This document shows positions 25,222 to 36,671 of a stretch of 64,000 bases of DNA, one piece after another. Positions within the stretch are counted from its first letter, which is position 1. Every line of letters starts with the position of its first letter. The stretch covers positions 1 through 64,000 of the forward strand of contig JBAOIN010000006.1 of NCBI GenBank assembly GCA_037045455.1. Reading direction: 5' to 3'. The notes beneath the pieces are model-generated. The model did no database searches and was not told the origin of the DNA. It saw only the letters and a list, made by a program, of their open reading frames with translations. This DNA is from JADKAV01 sp037045455 (lineage in GTDB: Bacteria > Actinomycetota > Actinomycetes > S36-B12 > UBA10799). The translations under genes and the position numbers were made by a program.

Positions 25222-26070
25222 CTACCGCGACATCAACCCGGCCGCTGCCTCCAGCACGCACAACGCCACCAACCGGACCGTACGGCCATCCGGAGCGTCG
25301 GCCGCGGCGTCCACCTCGGTCAGGTCCATGCTGACCACGCCCGGCGCCGCACCCGCGAGCCGAGCCGCCTGCCGCAACTCGTAGGCACTCAGGCCACCGG
25401 GGGCCGAAGCCGGGCACGCGGGCACCACGGAACGATCACAGACGTCCACGTCCAGATCCACGTGGACGCGCGGGCCGGCGATCTCGAGCGCTTCGGCCAT
25501 CACGTCGGCGATCCCACGCACGGCCACCTCCTGGCGCGTGATGACGGTGATCCCGTAGTCGCGAGCCCGGGCGGCGTAGTAGGCGGAGTTGGCGAAGTCG
25601 GCGATGCCGATCTGCACGACCCGCTCCCCCGGCAGGCCGCCCTCGATCAGCCTGCGCACCGGCGAGCCGTTGGAGGCACCGTCCCGCAGGTCGTGGTGGG
25701 CGTCCAGGGTGATCAGTCCAGTTGCAGCCGCTCCTTGCGCGACCGCAGTCGTGATGGAGTTGTCGCCGCCGAGTGCCACGAGCAAGCGGCCCGCGAAGCC
25801 TGCCACGGCTGCGCGCGTGCGGTCCTCCCCCGCCGGCGAGTCGGGATCGGCGATGTTGCCGAGGTCGACCGCCGAAACCTCGCAGCTCCGGAGCCGCTGG
25901 CGTAGGTGGAGTAGCGGCGCCAGTGCCTCCCGCACGGCATCGGGCGTGGTGTCAGCCCGGGTCGGTGAGATCGAGGTCAGATGGGCAGGAACGCCGAGTA
26001 GTCCGAAATCGGCCAGACCACTGTCCGACAGCCAATTGGCGGCGCGCGGCCAGTGCGGGTCCTCAGCCAC
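25222..26070 (-). CDS. hutG: Ureohydrolase, probable formimidoylglutamase
   Basis: 282 residues. The manganese-site motifs of the arginase family are complete: GGDNSI, TLDAHHDLRDG and HVDLDVDVCDRSVVP. It overlaps hutI by 8 bases as the last gene of the hut operon, so it most likely cleaves N-formimidoyl-L-glutamate to glutamate and formamide. Agmatinase or arginase activity is excluded only by context. Confidence 0.85.
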   Translation of the reverse strand: MAEDPHWPRAANWLSDSGLADFGLLGVPAHLTSISPTRADTTPDAVREALAPLLHLRQRLRSCEVSAVDLGNIADPDSPAGEDRTRAAVAGFAGRLLVALGGDNSITTAVAQGAAATGLITLDAHHDLRDGASNGSPVRRLIEGGLPGERVVQIGIADFANSAYYAARARDYGITVITRQEVAVRGIADVMAEALEIAGPRVHVDLDVDVCDRSVVPACPASAPGGLSAYELRQAARLAGAAPGVVSMDLTEVDAAADAPDGRTVRLVALCVLEAAAGLMSR

Positions 26071-27218
26071 GGGTCACCTCCTGCCCGCCTCGCCACACCC
26101 GATCCACCAGGTCGACGCCGGGGCGGTACGCCAGATGCAGGTAACTCGGGGCGTTGAGCAGCATGAGGTCGGCGCGGGCACCGGGCACCAGCCGTCCGAC
26201 GTCGTCGCGGCGCAGTGCCGCGGCCCCACCGAGGGTGGCGGCCCGCACAGCCTCGGGCACGGTCATGCCCATCTCCCGCACCGCCAGGGCGATGCACAAC
26301 GGCATCGAGGTTGTGTAACTGGTGCCCGGGTTGCAGTCGGTCGCCAGCGCGACCGTCACTCCTGCGTCCAGCAGCCGGCGGGCGTCCGGGTAGGGCGATC
26401 GGGTGGAGAACTCAGCGCCCGGCAACAGGGTCGCCACGGTGGAACTGCCCGCCAGGGCATCGACGTCGGCCGCGTTTAGGTGGGTGCAGTGGTCGGCGGA
26501 GGCGGCACCGACTTCGACTGCGACCTGCACGCCCGGGCCGTGCTGCAACTGGTTGGCGTGCACGCGGGGTGTGAGCCCGGCGTCGAGCCCGGCCTGCAGG
26601 ATGCCGCGCGTCTCGTCCCCGTCGAAAGCTCCGGCATCACAGAACACATCGATCCACCGGGCGTTCGGGGCACACTCCTGCAACATCTGCCCGGCGACCA
26701 GCTCGACGTAACCGGCGCGATCATCGGCGTACTCGGCTGGCACAACATGAGCGCCCAGGAATGTGGTCTCGTCGGTGAACTTCCGCGCCAGCGCCAGGCT
26801 GCGTGCCTCGTCCCGCACTGTGAGCCCGTAGCCGGACTTGATCTCGAACGTCGTCGTTCCGGACCTGATCAGCTCACCGACGAGCCGCTGTGCGTTCCGG
26901 AACAAGGTCTCATCGTCGGCATCGCGGGTGGCAGAAACGGTGGTGCGGATGCCCCCCGCCGCGTAGCGCTCGCCGGCCATACGGGCGGCGAATTCCGCAG
27001 CGCGGTCACCGGCGAACATGAGGTGCGCGTGGCTGTCCACGAACCCAGGCAGCACGCGCGGCACCGCCGCAGTCGACGCGTTCGTCACAGTCGGGCGCGG
27101 CAGCGGCCGGACCCGTCCACGCCACCAGATCCCCGTCCACCACCATCGCTGCATCGGACAGCGGGTCCCCGGCGTTGGTGAGCAGTTCTCCGATGTTGTC
27201 GAACAGCACAGAGGGCAC
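26063..27218 (-). pseudogene. hutI: Imidazolonepropionase with one frame break near 27057
   Basis: About 385 residues. The first part (ATG 27218, MPSVLFDNIGELLTN) is in one frame. After a missing base in the CGCGCG stretch near 27057 the rest runs VLPGFVDSHAHLMFAGDRAAEF. Zinc and substrate motifs are intact: DSHAHL, FEIKSGYGL, GAHVVP, HANQ, ADHCTH and ATDCNPG. The enzyme opens the imidazolone ring in histidine degradation. It lies 3 bases from hutU. The break is most likely an assembly indel. Confidence 0.9.
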
Positions 27219-27221
27219 AGG

Positions 27222-28891
<1,670 letters not shown>

Positions 28892-28900
28892 GGCTTCTCC

Positions 28901-30433
28901 TCAGTGCAACTCGCCGACGGCATCCTGGACGCTGGCCAGCAGGCTGCCGTCGGCCAGCATCCCGACCACCTGCTCGATCTGTTCGGAAACCTCCGCGTCC
29001 GGGCCCGGCCCCCGAACCTGCCGGCGCACGCTGGATCTCGCAGCGGCGGTGCCCGGCGCTGGCTGCAGCGGTGCCCGCAGATCCAGCGCCCGGGCGGCGA
29101 TCAGGATCTCGATGGCCAGCACCCGGCGCAACCCGTCCACCGCCTCGCGCAGTTTGAGCCCTGCTGCCCAGCCCATCGACACGTGGTCCTCCTGCATCGC
29201 CGAACTCGGGATCGAGTCGACGCTGGCGGGGACGGCCAGACGTTTGAGCGTCGAGACAATGCCGGCACTGGCGTATTGAGCGATCATGTAGCCCGAATCG
29301 ACGCCGGCCTCATAGGCGAGGAACGGTGGCAGCCCGTGCGAGCGGTTGCGATCCAGCAGCCGGTCGGTGCGACGTTCCGAGATGGAGGCGACGTCGGCCG
29401 CCGCGATGGCCAGGAAGTCCAGTACGTAGCCCACCGGGGCGCCGTGGAAGTTGCCATTGGACTCCACCCGGCCGTCGGGCAGCACGACCGGGTTGTCGAT
29501 GACTGCGGCCAATTCCCGCTGCGCCACAGTCCGGGCGTGCTCCAACGTGTCCCGGGCGGCGCCGGAAACCTGCGGCGCGCAGCGCATCGAGTAGGCGTCC
29601 TGGACGAGGTGTTCCTTGTCGTGCCGATGGCTGGCCATGATCTCCGAGCCGGTCAGCAACGCCCGCAGGTTAGCCGCCGAATCCGCCTGTCCCGGATGCG
29701 GGCGCAACCCCACGAGATCCTCCGCAAAGACCCGATCCGTGCCCATGAGCGCCTCGACCGTCATCGCGGTGGCCACATCGGACAGCGCCAACAGATCGTG
29801 CAGATCAGAGATGGCCATGGCGAGCATGCCCAACATCCCGTCGGTGCCGTTGATGAGGGCTAGGCCCTCCTTCTCCTGCAGGACCAGCGGCTCGATCCCG
29901 GCGTCGGCCAGGGCTTCGGCCGCCGGGCGCACGCCGTCGCCGGCCAGTACCCGGCCCTCCCCCATGGCGGCCAGCGCGACGTGCGCCAGCGGGGCGAGGT
30001 CACCGCTGCACCCCAGCGACCCGTAGCGATGGACAGCGGGGACGATGTCGTGGTCGAGCATGGCGGCCAGTGTCTGCACGACGACCGGCCGCACGCCGGT
30101 GAGCCCGGAGGCGAGGGTCTTCAACCGCAGCAGCATCATGGCGCGCACGACTTCCGCGTCCAGCAGATCGCCGGTGCCGGCGGCATGGCTGCGGATCAGC
30201 GACACCTGCAACGCCGCCCGCCGCTCGGGCGGGATCGAGACGGTGGCCAGCGCGCCGAATCCGGTGGAGACGCCGTAGGCCGGCTCCGGTGAGTCGGCAA
30301 GCCGCTCCACGACAGCGCGGCCTTCGGCGACCCGGTTCAGAATGTCCGGGCCGACCTCCAGGCGGGCCTGGTCACGTGCCACTCGCACCACGTCGTCGAG
30401 CGACACACGCCCCAGTTGCACCATGTGGCTCAT
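28901..30433 (-). CDS. hutH: Histidine ammonia-lyase
   Basis: 510 residues if started at ATG 30433 (MSHMVQLGRVSLDDV); ATGs at 30451 and 30466 are alternatives. The catalytic MIO cofactor would form from Cys142-Ser143-Gly144 in YGSLGCSGDLAPLAH, a Cys variant of the usual Ala-Ser-Gly that the family pattern allows. PAYGVSTGFGALA and FHGAPVGYVLDFL are further signatures. It converts histidine to urocanate and heads the hutH-hutU-hutI-hutG operon. No hutC-type repressor gene lies next to it. Confidence 0.93.
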   Translation of the reverse strand: MSHMVQLGRVSLDDVVRVARDQARLEVGPDILNRVAEGRAVVERLADSPEPAYGVSTGFGALATVSIPPERRAALQVSLIRSHAAGTGDLLDAEVVRAMMLLRLKTLASGLTGVRPVVVQTLAAMLDHDIVPAVHRYGSLGCSGDLAPLAHVALAAMGEGRVLAGDGVRPAAEALADAGIEPLVLQEKEGLALINGTDGMLGMLAMAISDLHDLLALSDVATAMTVEALMGTDRVFAEDLVGLRPHPGQADSAANLRALLTGSEIMASHRHDKEHLVQDAYSMRCAPQVSGAARDTLEHARTVAQRELAAVIDNPVVLPDGRVESNGNFHGAPVGYVLDFLAIAAADVASISERRTDRLLDRNRSHGLPPFLAYEAGVDSGYMIAQYASAGIVSTLKRLAVPASVDSIPSSAMQEDHVSMGWAAGLKLREAVDGLRRVLAIEILIAARALDLRAPLQPAPGTAAARSSVRRQVRGPGPDAEVSEQIEQVVGMLADGSLLASVQDAVGELH

Positions 30434-30455
30434 TAGATCACCGGGACTCATCGCG

Positions 30456-30890
30456 TCACATGACATGCGGACATTCGCTGCCCACCGTCTTCGGCCGGCT
30501 GCTGATCCCGCCGTCCCAGGACACGATGGCCACGTCGGCCCCGGCGTCGGCCAGGAACGCGGGGTCGTCCCCGGCGTACCAATCCGACACGGCGTTGACG
30601 GTCAGCCCGTCGACATCCACGACCGACCCGATGCGGAACAGCGAAGCGGTCTCCTCGATCGCGTCGTGGGTGCCGGCGCGGATGACGACAGGTACCCCGC
30701 CGGCAAGAGCCCGGGCGGTGATCGCCACGGCCACGTTGTCGAGTTCGTCGCTGCCGACCGCCACCACGGCGAGGCTTTTCTCGACCCCCAGCTTGTGCAT
30801 GGTACGCCGCACGCTGCCGTCCCCGATCAGCACCGGAATGTCAGTTGCGCGGGTCAGCGCCCCGATGACGACGACGGACATGCTGGTCAT
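30456..30890 (-). CDS. TrkA-N/RCK_N-like domain protein, apparently truncated
   Basis: 144 residues from ATG 30890. The segment TDIPVLIGDGSVRRTMHKLGVEKSLAVVAVGSDELDNVAVAITARAL matches the second half of the RCK_N NAD-binding domain that regulates potassium channels and TrkA. The first half, including the GxGxxG NAD loop, is missing, and there is no RCK_C domain. It may be the remnant of a potassium-channel regulator. It ends within the 5' region of hutH and may be cotranscribed. Confidence 0.5.
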   Translation of the reverse strand: MTSMSVVVIGALTRATDIPVLIGDGSVRRTMHKLGVEKSLAVVAVGSDELDNVAVAITARALAGGVPVVIRAGTHDAIEETASLFRIGSVVDVDGLTVNAVSDWYAGDDPAFLADAGADVAIVSWDGGISSRPKTVGSECPHVM

Positions 30891-30997
30891 TCTCGCGTGC
30901 GGACCCTTGGGTTGGCGTTCTGCAGGCCGGATGCGGCATTCCGAGGAGGAGACTGGGATTCCGGTCTAAGGCTCATATCAGGCCATCACCCTCCCGC

Positions 30998-33130
30998 GTG
31001 CCATACCGTACCCGGATGGGCCGAAAAGCGGACACACGGGTCCACGGAAGTCCTGTGGCCGGTCTGCCGCACAGCGCGTTTCCCAGCGACGACCTGCTGG
31101 ACGCGGCGTTTCGCACGTTCGCAGACCCATTCATCGTCATGACCGCCATCCGCGAGGGCTCTGAGATCGTCGACCTCGAGTTCGGTTGGCTCAACCGACC
31201 GGCTGCGAAGTACCTCGGTGGCAGCCCCGAGACACTGGTGGGCAGGCGCCTTCTGCAACGGCTGCCCGCGCACGGTCCCACTGGGTTGTTCGCACGCTAT
31301 GCGCAGGTCATCGAAACGGGTGAAGCGCTGGTGGAACACGATTTCCACTACCCCGTGGGGACTGCCGACGACGTGCGCAGATTCGACCTGCGCGGCGTGC
31401 GGTTCGGCGACGCCATCGCCCTCACATGGAGGGACGTGACCGAGCGCCACTCGCAGACCGAAGCATTGCGGCACTCCGAGAACCTCATGCGCACGGTGAT
31501 TGCCAAAGCGACGATCGGGGTGGCAGTCGTGGGCCTGGACGGCACCGCCCGATTGGTCAACCGTGCCCTCCAGACGATGCTGCTGCGCGATGCGGACTGG
31601 CTCACCACGCGGCCGCTGATCTCGGTCATTCACCCCGAGGACCGGCACGTCGCCCGCATCGACCGCCAGCAACTCACCGACGGGGACGGCGACACCCTGG
31701 TCCGTCAGTTCCGGATGGTCCGTTCCGACGGGACCATCGTGTGGGTGCGCCGCACGGCAGTGCTGATGCGCGACCAGGACGGCGAACCCGACTGCCTGCT
31801 CGTGCAGGTCGAGGACCGCAGCGGAGAACACGAGGCCAGGGAACGCTTGCAGTACGAGCGCTACCACGACGAACTGACCGGTTTGCACAACCTGGCCTGG
31901 ATCCAGGACACGTTGCAGACGGAGTTGTCGGCTTGCCCCCCGGACCGGCAGATCGGGGTGCTGTTCATCGACCTGGACAACTTCAAGGTGGTCAACGACT
32001 CGCTGGGTCACGGTGCCGGCGACCGGGTGCTGTCGACGGTGGCGCAACGCATCAGCGGCCAACTGCCGGAGCGAGCTCATCTCGGGAGATTCGGCGGTGA
32101 CGAGTTCGTGGTCGTCGTCCCGGACGTCAGCAGCACCAAGCAGGTGGAGTTGATCGCGGAGCGCATCCTGCAGGCGGTCGCCACGCCGGTGCAGGTACTG
32201 GGGCACAGCGTGGTGCCCAGTGGCTGCATCGGGATCGGCCTGTCCACGGCTGTCTCCACGCCCGCCGAACTGCTGCGGGATACCGACTCGGCCTTGTTCA
32301 AGGCCAAGGCCGCGGGCCGCGGGCGGTGGCAGTTCTTCGACGAGGAGACGCACAGCGATGCCGTGGAACGGCTGACGATCGAAGGCGAGCTGCGCGACAG
32401 CCTGGGGCGGGATCGTTTCGTGGTGCACTACCAGCCCATCGTGCACCTGCTCGAGGAACGCATCGTGGGCTACGAGGCATTGGTGCGCTGGAATCACCCC
32501 ACCCGCGGCTTGCTGTCACCCGCGCAGTTCCTGCCGGTGGCCGAGGAATGCGGACTGATCGTGGACATCTCTGGGGAGGTGACGACGACTGTCTGCCGCA
32601 CACTGGCGGACTACCCGCAGATCCCATCCATCTCGCTGAACCTGTCAGCGGTGCAACTACTGCAGTCGGGCTGGTCGGCAGCACTGCTGCGGCACGCTCG
32701 CCAGGCCGACATCGACCCACACCGGCTCACTGTGGAGATCACCGAGACGTCTGCGCTGGAGATCTCGGCCCGCACCCGGTCGGGGCTGCGCACCTTGCGC
32801 AAGGCGGGTGTGAACGTGCACGTGGACGACTTCGGCACCGGGTTCTCCTCCATCGCTCTGCTGCGTGACCTGCCCGTGACGGGACTGAAGCTGGACGCGA
32901 GTTTCGTACACGATCTGACAGCGCGCAAGAGTGCCGCGAATGCCCTGGCTGCCGGACTGGCGGGTCTGGCCGACGGTCTGGGGCTGACTGGCATCGCCGA
33001 GGGCATCGAACGCGCCGAGCAGGCCAGCCGGCTGATGACACTGGGGTGGCGCTTCGGCCAGGGGTACCACTTCGGGCGTCCGCAACCGATCCCGGCGCTC
33101 AGTGAAGACCTGGCGCATTCCACAACGTGA
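30998..33130 (+). CDS. PAS-PAS-GGDEF-EAL cyclic-di-GMP enzyme
   Basis: 710 residues from GTG 30998; ATG 31016 is an alternative. Two PAS-like sensor domains (about 30-150 and 160-285) precede GGDEF (RFGGDEFVVVV, about 366) and EAL (GYEALVRWNHP, about 492; DDFGTGFSS; LKLDASFV; AEGIE). All catalytic residues for synthesis and hydrolysis of c-di-GMP are present, so it may be a bifunctional enzyme switched by the PAS domains. No membrane segments. Its tail overlaps a convergent phosphatase gene by 32 bases. Confidence 0.9.
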   Translation: MPYRTRMGRKADTRVHGSPVAGLPHSAFPSDDLLDAAFRTFADPFIVMTAIREGSEIVDLEFGWLNRPAAKYLGGSPETLVGRRLLQRLPAHGPTGLFARYAQVIETGEALVEHDFHYPVGTADDVRRFDLRGVRFGDAIALTWRDVTERHSQTEALRHSENLMRTVIAKATIGVAVVGLDGTARLVNRALQTMLLRDADWLTTRPLISVIHPEDRHVARIDRQQLTDGDGDTLVRQFRMVRSDGTIVWVRRTAVLMRDQDGEPDCLLVQVEDRSGEHEARERLQYERYHDELTGLHNLAWIQDTLQTELSACPPDRQIGVLFIDLDNFKVVNDSLGHGAGDRVLSTVAQRISGQLPERAHLGRFGGDEFVVVVPDVSSTKQVELIAERILQAVATPVQVLGHSVVPSGCIGIGLSTAVSTPAELLRDTDSALFKAKAAGRGRWQFFDEETHSDAVERLTIEGELRDSLGRDRFVVHYQPIVHLLEERIVGYEALVRWNHPTRGLLSPAQFLPVAEECGLIVDISGEVTTTVCRTLADYPQIPSISLNLSAVQLLQSGWSAALLRHARQADIDPHRLTVEITETSALEISARTRSGLRTLRKAGVNVHVDDFGTGFSSIALLRDLPVTGLKLDASFVHDLTARKSAANALAAGLAGLADGLGLTGIAEGIERAEQASRLMTLGWRFGQGYHFGRPQPIPALSEDLAHSTT

Positions 33131-33695
33131 TGACGCGCTGCTCGCGTTCGAAGGACAGGTAGGACACCGTGCCGGTCTCCAGCATGAAGAGTCGGCCGGC
33201 GCGGGCGGGCAGGCCCAGCCAGGTCGCGGTCAGGATCCGCAGCACGTGGCCGTGAGCCACCAGCGCCACGTCCTGATCGGCCGCCAGATAGGGCTCGCAC
33301 AACTCGAGCACACGGTGGCAGCGCACGGCGACGTCCTGCGGCTGCTCCCCCGGCGTGGCACCGGCGGGGATGTGCGCCTCCCAGATCACCCAATTCGGAT
33401 CCTCGAGGTCCGCACGGATTTGCGCTGTGGTTCTGCCCTCGAAGCCGCCGTAGTCCCACTCGAGCAGATCGTCGAGGTACGCCTCTGGCGTCAGGCCGGC
33501 AAGCAGGGCAGTGTCCCGCGCGCGCTGCAGCGGGCTGCAGGCCACCCACGCGAACTCGTGACCGGCCAGATGGGGCTTGAGCCGGGCCGCCGCCTCCCGG
33601 CCGGCATCGGTGAGACCGATGTCGGTGCGCCCGGTGTGCTGGCCGCTGCGGCTCCACTCGGTCTGGCCGTGGCGCAGCATCAGGATTCCCGCCAT
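33099..33695 (-). CDS. Histidine-phosphatase (phosphoglycerate-mutase-like) protein
   Basis: 198 residues. The LMLRHGQTEW motif gives the catalytic His, with Arg in SPLQRARDTA and the second His in LVAHGHVLR. Family members remove phosphate from sugar phosphates or small metabolites. The gene end overlaps the convergent GGDEF-EAL gene by 32 bases. The gap to 33886 has only a poorly matched inverted repeat around 33799-33863. Confidence 0.85.
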   Translation of the reverse strand: MAGILMLRHGQTEWSRSGQHTGRTDIGLTDAGREAAARLKPHLAGHEFAWVACSPLQRARDTALLAGLTPEAYLDDLLEWDYGGFEGRTTAQIRADLEDPNWVIWEAHIPAGATPGEQPQDVAVRCHRVLELCEPYLAADQDVALVAHGHVLRILTATWLGLPARAGRLFMLETGTVSYLSFEREQRVITLWNAPGLH

Positions 33696-33886
33696 GGGGG
33701 CACTCTGCCAGGCAAGTCCAGGGGGATGCGGAATTACCGTCGGCTGGGCGGCGCCGTGGCTAGGCTCGGGCGCTGCGGTTAGCGGAAAAGGCGGGGCGTT
33801 AGTCGCAAGTCCCGATGTGACTCGTAGACCGGCGTCTGGGGCTCACCGCGGGACTTACCGCCAATCAGACGGAGGGGCATAACCGG

Positions 33887-34657
33887 CTACAGCACCTTGC
33901 CCAGGAAGTCCCGGAAACGCGTGCTCTTCGGGTTGGCCAGGATCTCTCGCGGCACACCCTGCTCAGCCACGACGCCCTTGTCGATGAAGGCCAGTAGGTC
34001 CCCCACCTCGCGCGCGAAACCCATCTCGTGGGTGACCACGATCATCGTCATGCCCGACTGGGCCAGGCTGCGCATCACGTCCAGCACCTCGCCCACCAGC
34101 TCCGGGTCCAGCGCGGAGGTCGGCTCGTCGAACAGCATCAAGTCCGGGTCCATTGCCAGTGCCCGGGCGATCGCCACCCGCTGCTGCTGTCCACCGGACA
34201 GCTGCATGGGATAACTGTCGCCGCGGTCGCCCAAGCCGACCTTGCTGAGCAGGTCGATCGCACGCTCGCGGGACTGCTTCTTGTTGTCCTTGCGAACCAC
34301 GACCGGACCGGCCATCACGTTCTCGGCGGCGGTCATGTGCGGGAAGAGGTTGAAGCGCTGGAACACCATGCCGATCGAACGGCGCTGCTCCGCGACCTCC
34401 TTGTCGTGCATCTCGTAGAGCTTGCCGCCGCGCTGCTTGTAGCCGATGAGTTCGTCGTCGACGCTCAAGCGCCCGGCGTCGATCTTCTCCAGGTGGTTGA
34501 TGCAGCGCAGGAAAGTGGATTTGCCACCGCCGGAGGGGCCGACGATGCACGCGACCTCGCCGGTGTGGATTTCCAGGTCGATCCCGCGTAGCACCTCGTT
34601 GCGGCCGTAGGCCTTGTGCACGTTCTCGGCGAGTACCTTGACTGGCTTGTCAGTCAC
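33887..34657 (-). CDS. Polar amino-acid ABC transporter ATP-binding protein
   Basis: 256 residues from GTG 34657, which overlaps the permease stop by 8 bases; the frame is open further back without support. Walker A GPSGGGKST, signature LSGGQQQRVAIARAL, Walker B LMLFDEPTSALDP and the H-loop VTHEMGFAR are intact. The GlnQ/ArtP-type sequence and the permease and binding-protein neighbours make it the ATPase of a glutamate/glutamine-type importer. Confidence 0.92.
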   Translation of the reverse strand: MTDKPVKVLAENVHKAYGRNEVLRGIDLEIHTGEVACIVGPSGGGKSTFLRCINHLEKIDAGRLSVDDELIGYKQRGGKLYEMHDKEVAEQRRSIGMVFQRFNLFPHMTAAENVMAGPVVVRKDNKKQSRERAIDLLSKVGLGDRGDSYPMQLSGGQQQRVAIARALAMDPDLMLFDEPTSALDPELVGEVLDVMRSLAQSGMTMIVVTHEMGFAREVGDLLAFIDKGVVAEQGVPREILANPKSTRFRDFLGKVL

Positions 34658-35582
34658 TGTCGCGCCCCCATCCCAGTCGGCGCCGGATCTTCTGGATCGG
34701 CGTGGGTGGCAGCTCGCGCATCGCACCCTTGGCGTAATACCGCTCGATGTAATACTGGCCGACCATCAGGATGCTGGTCAGGAACAGGTACCAGAGGCTG
34801 GCCATGACGGCCATGGGGAACGGCTGAAAGAGCCGGTTGCCGATCGCGCTGGCCTGGAAGAACAACTCCGTGGTCAGTGGCACGGCGATGACCAGCGATG
34901 TGGTCTTCAGCATCGAGATCGTCTCGTTGCCGGTCGGCGGCACGATCACTCGCATGGCCTGCGGAAGCACGATGTGGCGCAGGGTCTGCATCCGGCTCAT
35001 GCCCAGCGCAGTCGCGGCCTCCTCCTGCCCCTCGTCCACGCTCAGGATGCCGGCGCGCACGATTTCCGCCATGTAGGCAGCCTCGTTCAAGCCCAGGCCC
35101 AGCAGCGCAGCCACGAAGGCCGGGATGAGGGTCTTGGTCTGGAACGTCAGCAACTCCGGACCGAACGGGATGCCCAGCGACAACGTCGTGTACAGGGCGA
35201 TGATGTTGGCCCACAGGAACAGCTGCACGTACACCGGAGTGCCGCGGAACGCCCAGATGAACACCCAGGCGGTGCCGCTGAGCACCGGGTTCGGCGACAG
35301 CCGCATGATCGCGAGCACGACACCGAGCACGAGGCCGATGATCATGGCCAGGACGGTCAGGATCAGCGTGACCCCGACACCCTTGATGATGGGCGGGGCA
35401 AAGATCCAGTTCCCGATCAGCGACCAGCCCCAGTTGGGGTTGGTGATCAGGCTGTGCGCGGCCATCGCCACAGCGACAAGGACGATGGCCGCGCCCACCC
35501 AGCGCCCGGGGTGACGGACCGGGACCGCCTCGATCGGCGGCTTGGCCCGTTCCCCGGACGGCTGGGTGGTCTCGGTAGTCAT
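34650..35582 (-). CDS. Polar amino-acid ABC transporter permease
   Basis: 310 residues. After a short polar N-terminus there are about six membrane helices and the EAA loop (EEAATALGMSRMQTLRHIVLPQAMRVIVPP) that contacts the ATPase. FRGTPVYVQLFLW is the HisMQ-family signature. It is the single visible permease and probably works as a homodimer. It lies 4 bases after the binding-protein gene and overlaps the ATPase gene. Confidence 0.9.
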   Translation of the reverse strand: MTTETTQPSGERAKPPIEAVPVRHPGRWVGAAIVLVAVAMAAHSLITNPNWGWSLIGNWIFAPPIIKGVGVTLILTVLAMIIGLVLGVVLAIMRLSPNPVLSGTAWVFIWAFRGTPVYVQLFLWANIIALYTTLSLGIPFGPELLTFQTKTLIPAFVAALLGLGLNEAAYMAEIVRAGILSVDEGQEEAATALGMSRMQTLRHIVLPQAMRVIVPPTGNETISMLKTTSLVIAVPLTTELFFQASAIGNRLFQPFPMAVMASLWYLFLTSILMVGQYYIERYYAKGAMRELPPTPIQKIRRRLGWGRDSD

Positions 35583-35586
35583 CAGC

Positions 35587-36495
35587 TCACCCGGTCGAGG
35601 GGTTCACCTCGGAGGACTCGATGGCCCCGTTGGACACCCCCCACTGGTCGAGGATGGCTCCATACGTGCCGTCCTGGATGAGGGCGTCCACCGCGCCCTG
35701 GATGGCGGACGCGAAGTCGGTCTCGTCCTTGGGCACCACGATGCCGTAGGGCGCGGCGTCGTACACGTCGCCGAGTTGCTCGAGCTTGCCCGACTGCTGG
35801 ATCGCGTAGGCCACGACCGGTGAGTCGGCGAGCATGGCGTCGGCCTTGCCGGACACGACCGCGGTGGTCGCCTCGGACTGCAGGCCGTACTGCTGGATGC
35901 TGATCTCCGGCTTGCCGGCGCTCTTGCAGTCGGCGTTGCGCGCCTCGATGTCGTCGACCTGCACGGTCGCCTTCTGCACGGCGACGGTCTTGCCACACGC
36001 ATCGTCGGCCGAGATCCCCGACGGGTTTCCGGTCTGAACGGCCCAGGCGGTACCGGCGTTGAAGTAGGTGATCATGTTGACCTGCTTCTCACGCTCCGGG
36101 TTCACCGTGAAGCTGGACATCGACGCGTTGAACTTGCCGTTCTCGACACCCACGATCAGGGAGTCGAACGAGGCGTTCTCCCACTTACCCTGCAGCCCGA
36201 GCTTGGCGGCGATGGCGTTCCCGAGATCGACGTCGAAACCGGTGATCGTCTTGCCGTCCTCGGCCAGGAACTCGCTCGGGGCGTAGCTGGCGTCAGTGCC
36301 GAACAACAACGTGCCCGAGTCCTTGACGGCGGCGGGCACCTTCGCGGCCAGCGCGTCATCGGCGGTGACCGCGGGTGCGGATCCGCTCGGCGCCGGCGAC
36401 GAGCTGCTGGAGCCCGAGTCACCCCCGCAGGCGGTCAGGGCCATGGCCCCTGCCGCCATCAGTGCGGCCATCCGGCCGACTGCAGAAACCTTCAT
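35587..36495 (-). CDS. Amino-acid ABC transporter substrate-binding lipoprotein
   Basis: 302 residues from ATG 36495 behind GGGAGAG; the frame runs far upstream but this start gives a proper lipoprotein signal (MAAGAMALTACGG, lipid Cys about 23). A low-complexity GSSSSSPAPSGS linker follows. The mature part is a SBP_bac_3 domain: LLFGTDASYAPSEFL, ITGFDVDLGNAIAAKLG. It captures a polar amino acid outside the membrane and hands it to the permease encoded downstream. Confidence 0.92.
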   Translation of the reverse strand: MKVSAVGRMAALMAAGAMALTACGGDSGSSSSSPAPSGSAPAVTADDALAAKVPAAVKDSGTLLFGTDASYAPSEFLAEDGKTITGFDVDLGNAIAAKLGLQGKWENASFDSLIVGVENGKFNASMSSFTVNPEREKQVNMITYFNAGTAWAVQTGNPSGISADDACGKTVAVQKATVQVDDIEARNADCKSAGKPEISIQQYGLQSEATTAVVSGKADAMLADSPVVAYAIQQSGKLEQLGDVYDAAPYGIVVPKDETDFASAIQGAVDALIQDGTYGAILDQWGVSNGAIESSEVNPSTG

Positions 36496-36527
36496 CTGTT
36501 CTCTCCCTAAGCGCTTGCGTGGCCTCA

Positions 36528-36546
36528 TGGTGCCACGAGGGCACCA
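36528..36546. promoter_or_regulatory. TGGTGCC-N5-GGCACCA palindrome upstream of the ABC transporter operon
   Basis: A perfect 7-bp inverted repeat with a 5-base spacer lies 33 bases before the binding-protein start and 126 bases before the divergent APC permease. It could be an operator shared by both amino-acid transporters or a leader hairpin. Confidence 0.4.
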
Positions 36547-36671
36547 CGCTACGGGGGGAAATGTAGTCGTCCGCAGCGCGCCAGGCTCGCATTGGGGCAC
36601 TTTCGGGGTCATCCAGGGTCTACTGTGCCCCTTGTGCCAACCGTTCCGTTCACGCCGTGGGGGGCAGTGAC

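Noticed and set aside
23729..25417. 562-codon minus-strand frame
   Set aside because: Antisense to the APC transporter; composition (Arg/Gln/His-rich) is that of a high-GC shadow frame.
30986..32497. 503-codon minus-strand frame
   Set aside because: Antisense to the GGDEF-EAL gene; no motif, His/Gln-rich shadow composition.
33799..33863. Inverted repeat GGCGTTAGTCGCAAGTCCCG with CGGGACTTACCGCC
   Set aside because: Several mismatches and a long loop; not convincing as terminator or member of the hairpin family.
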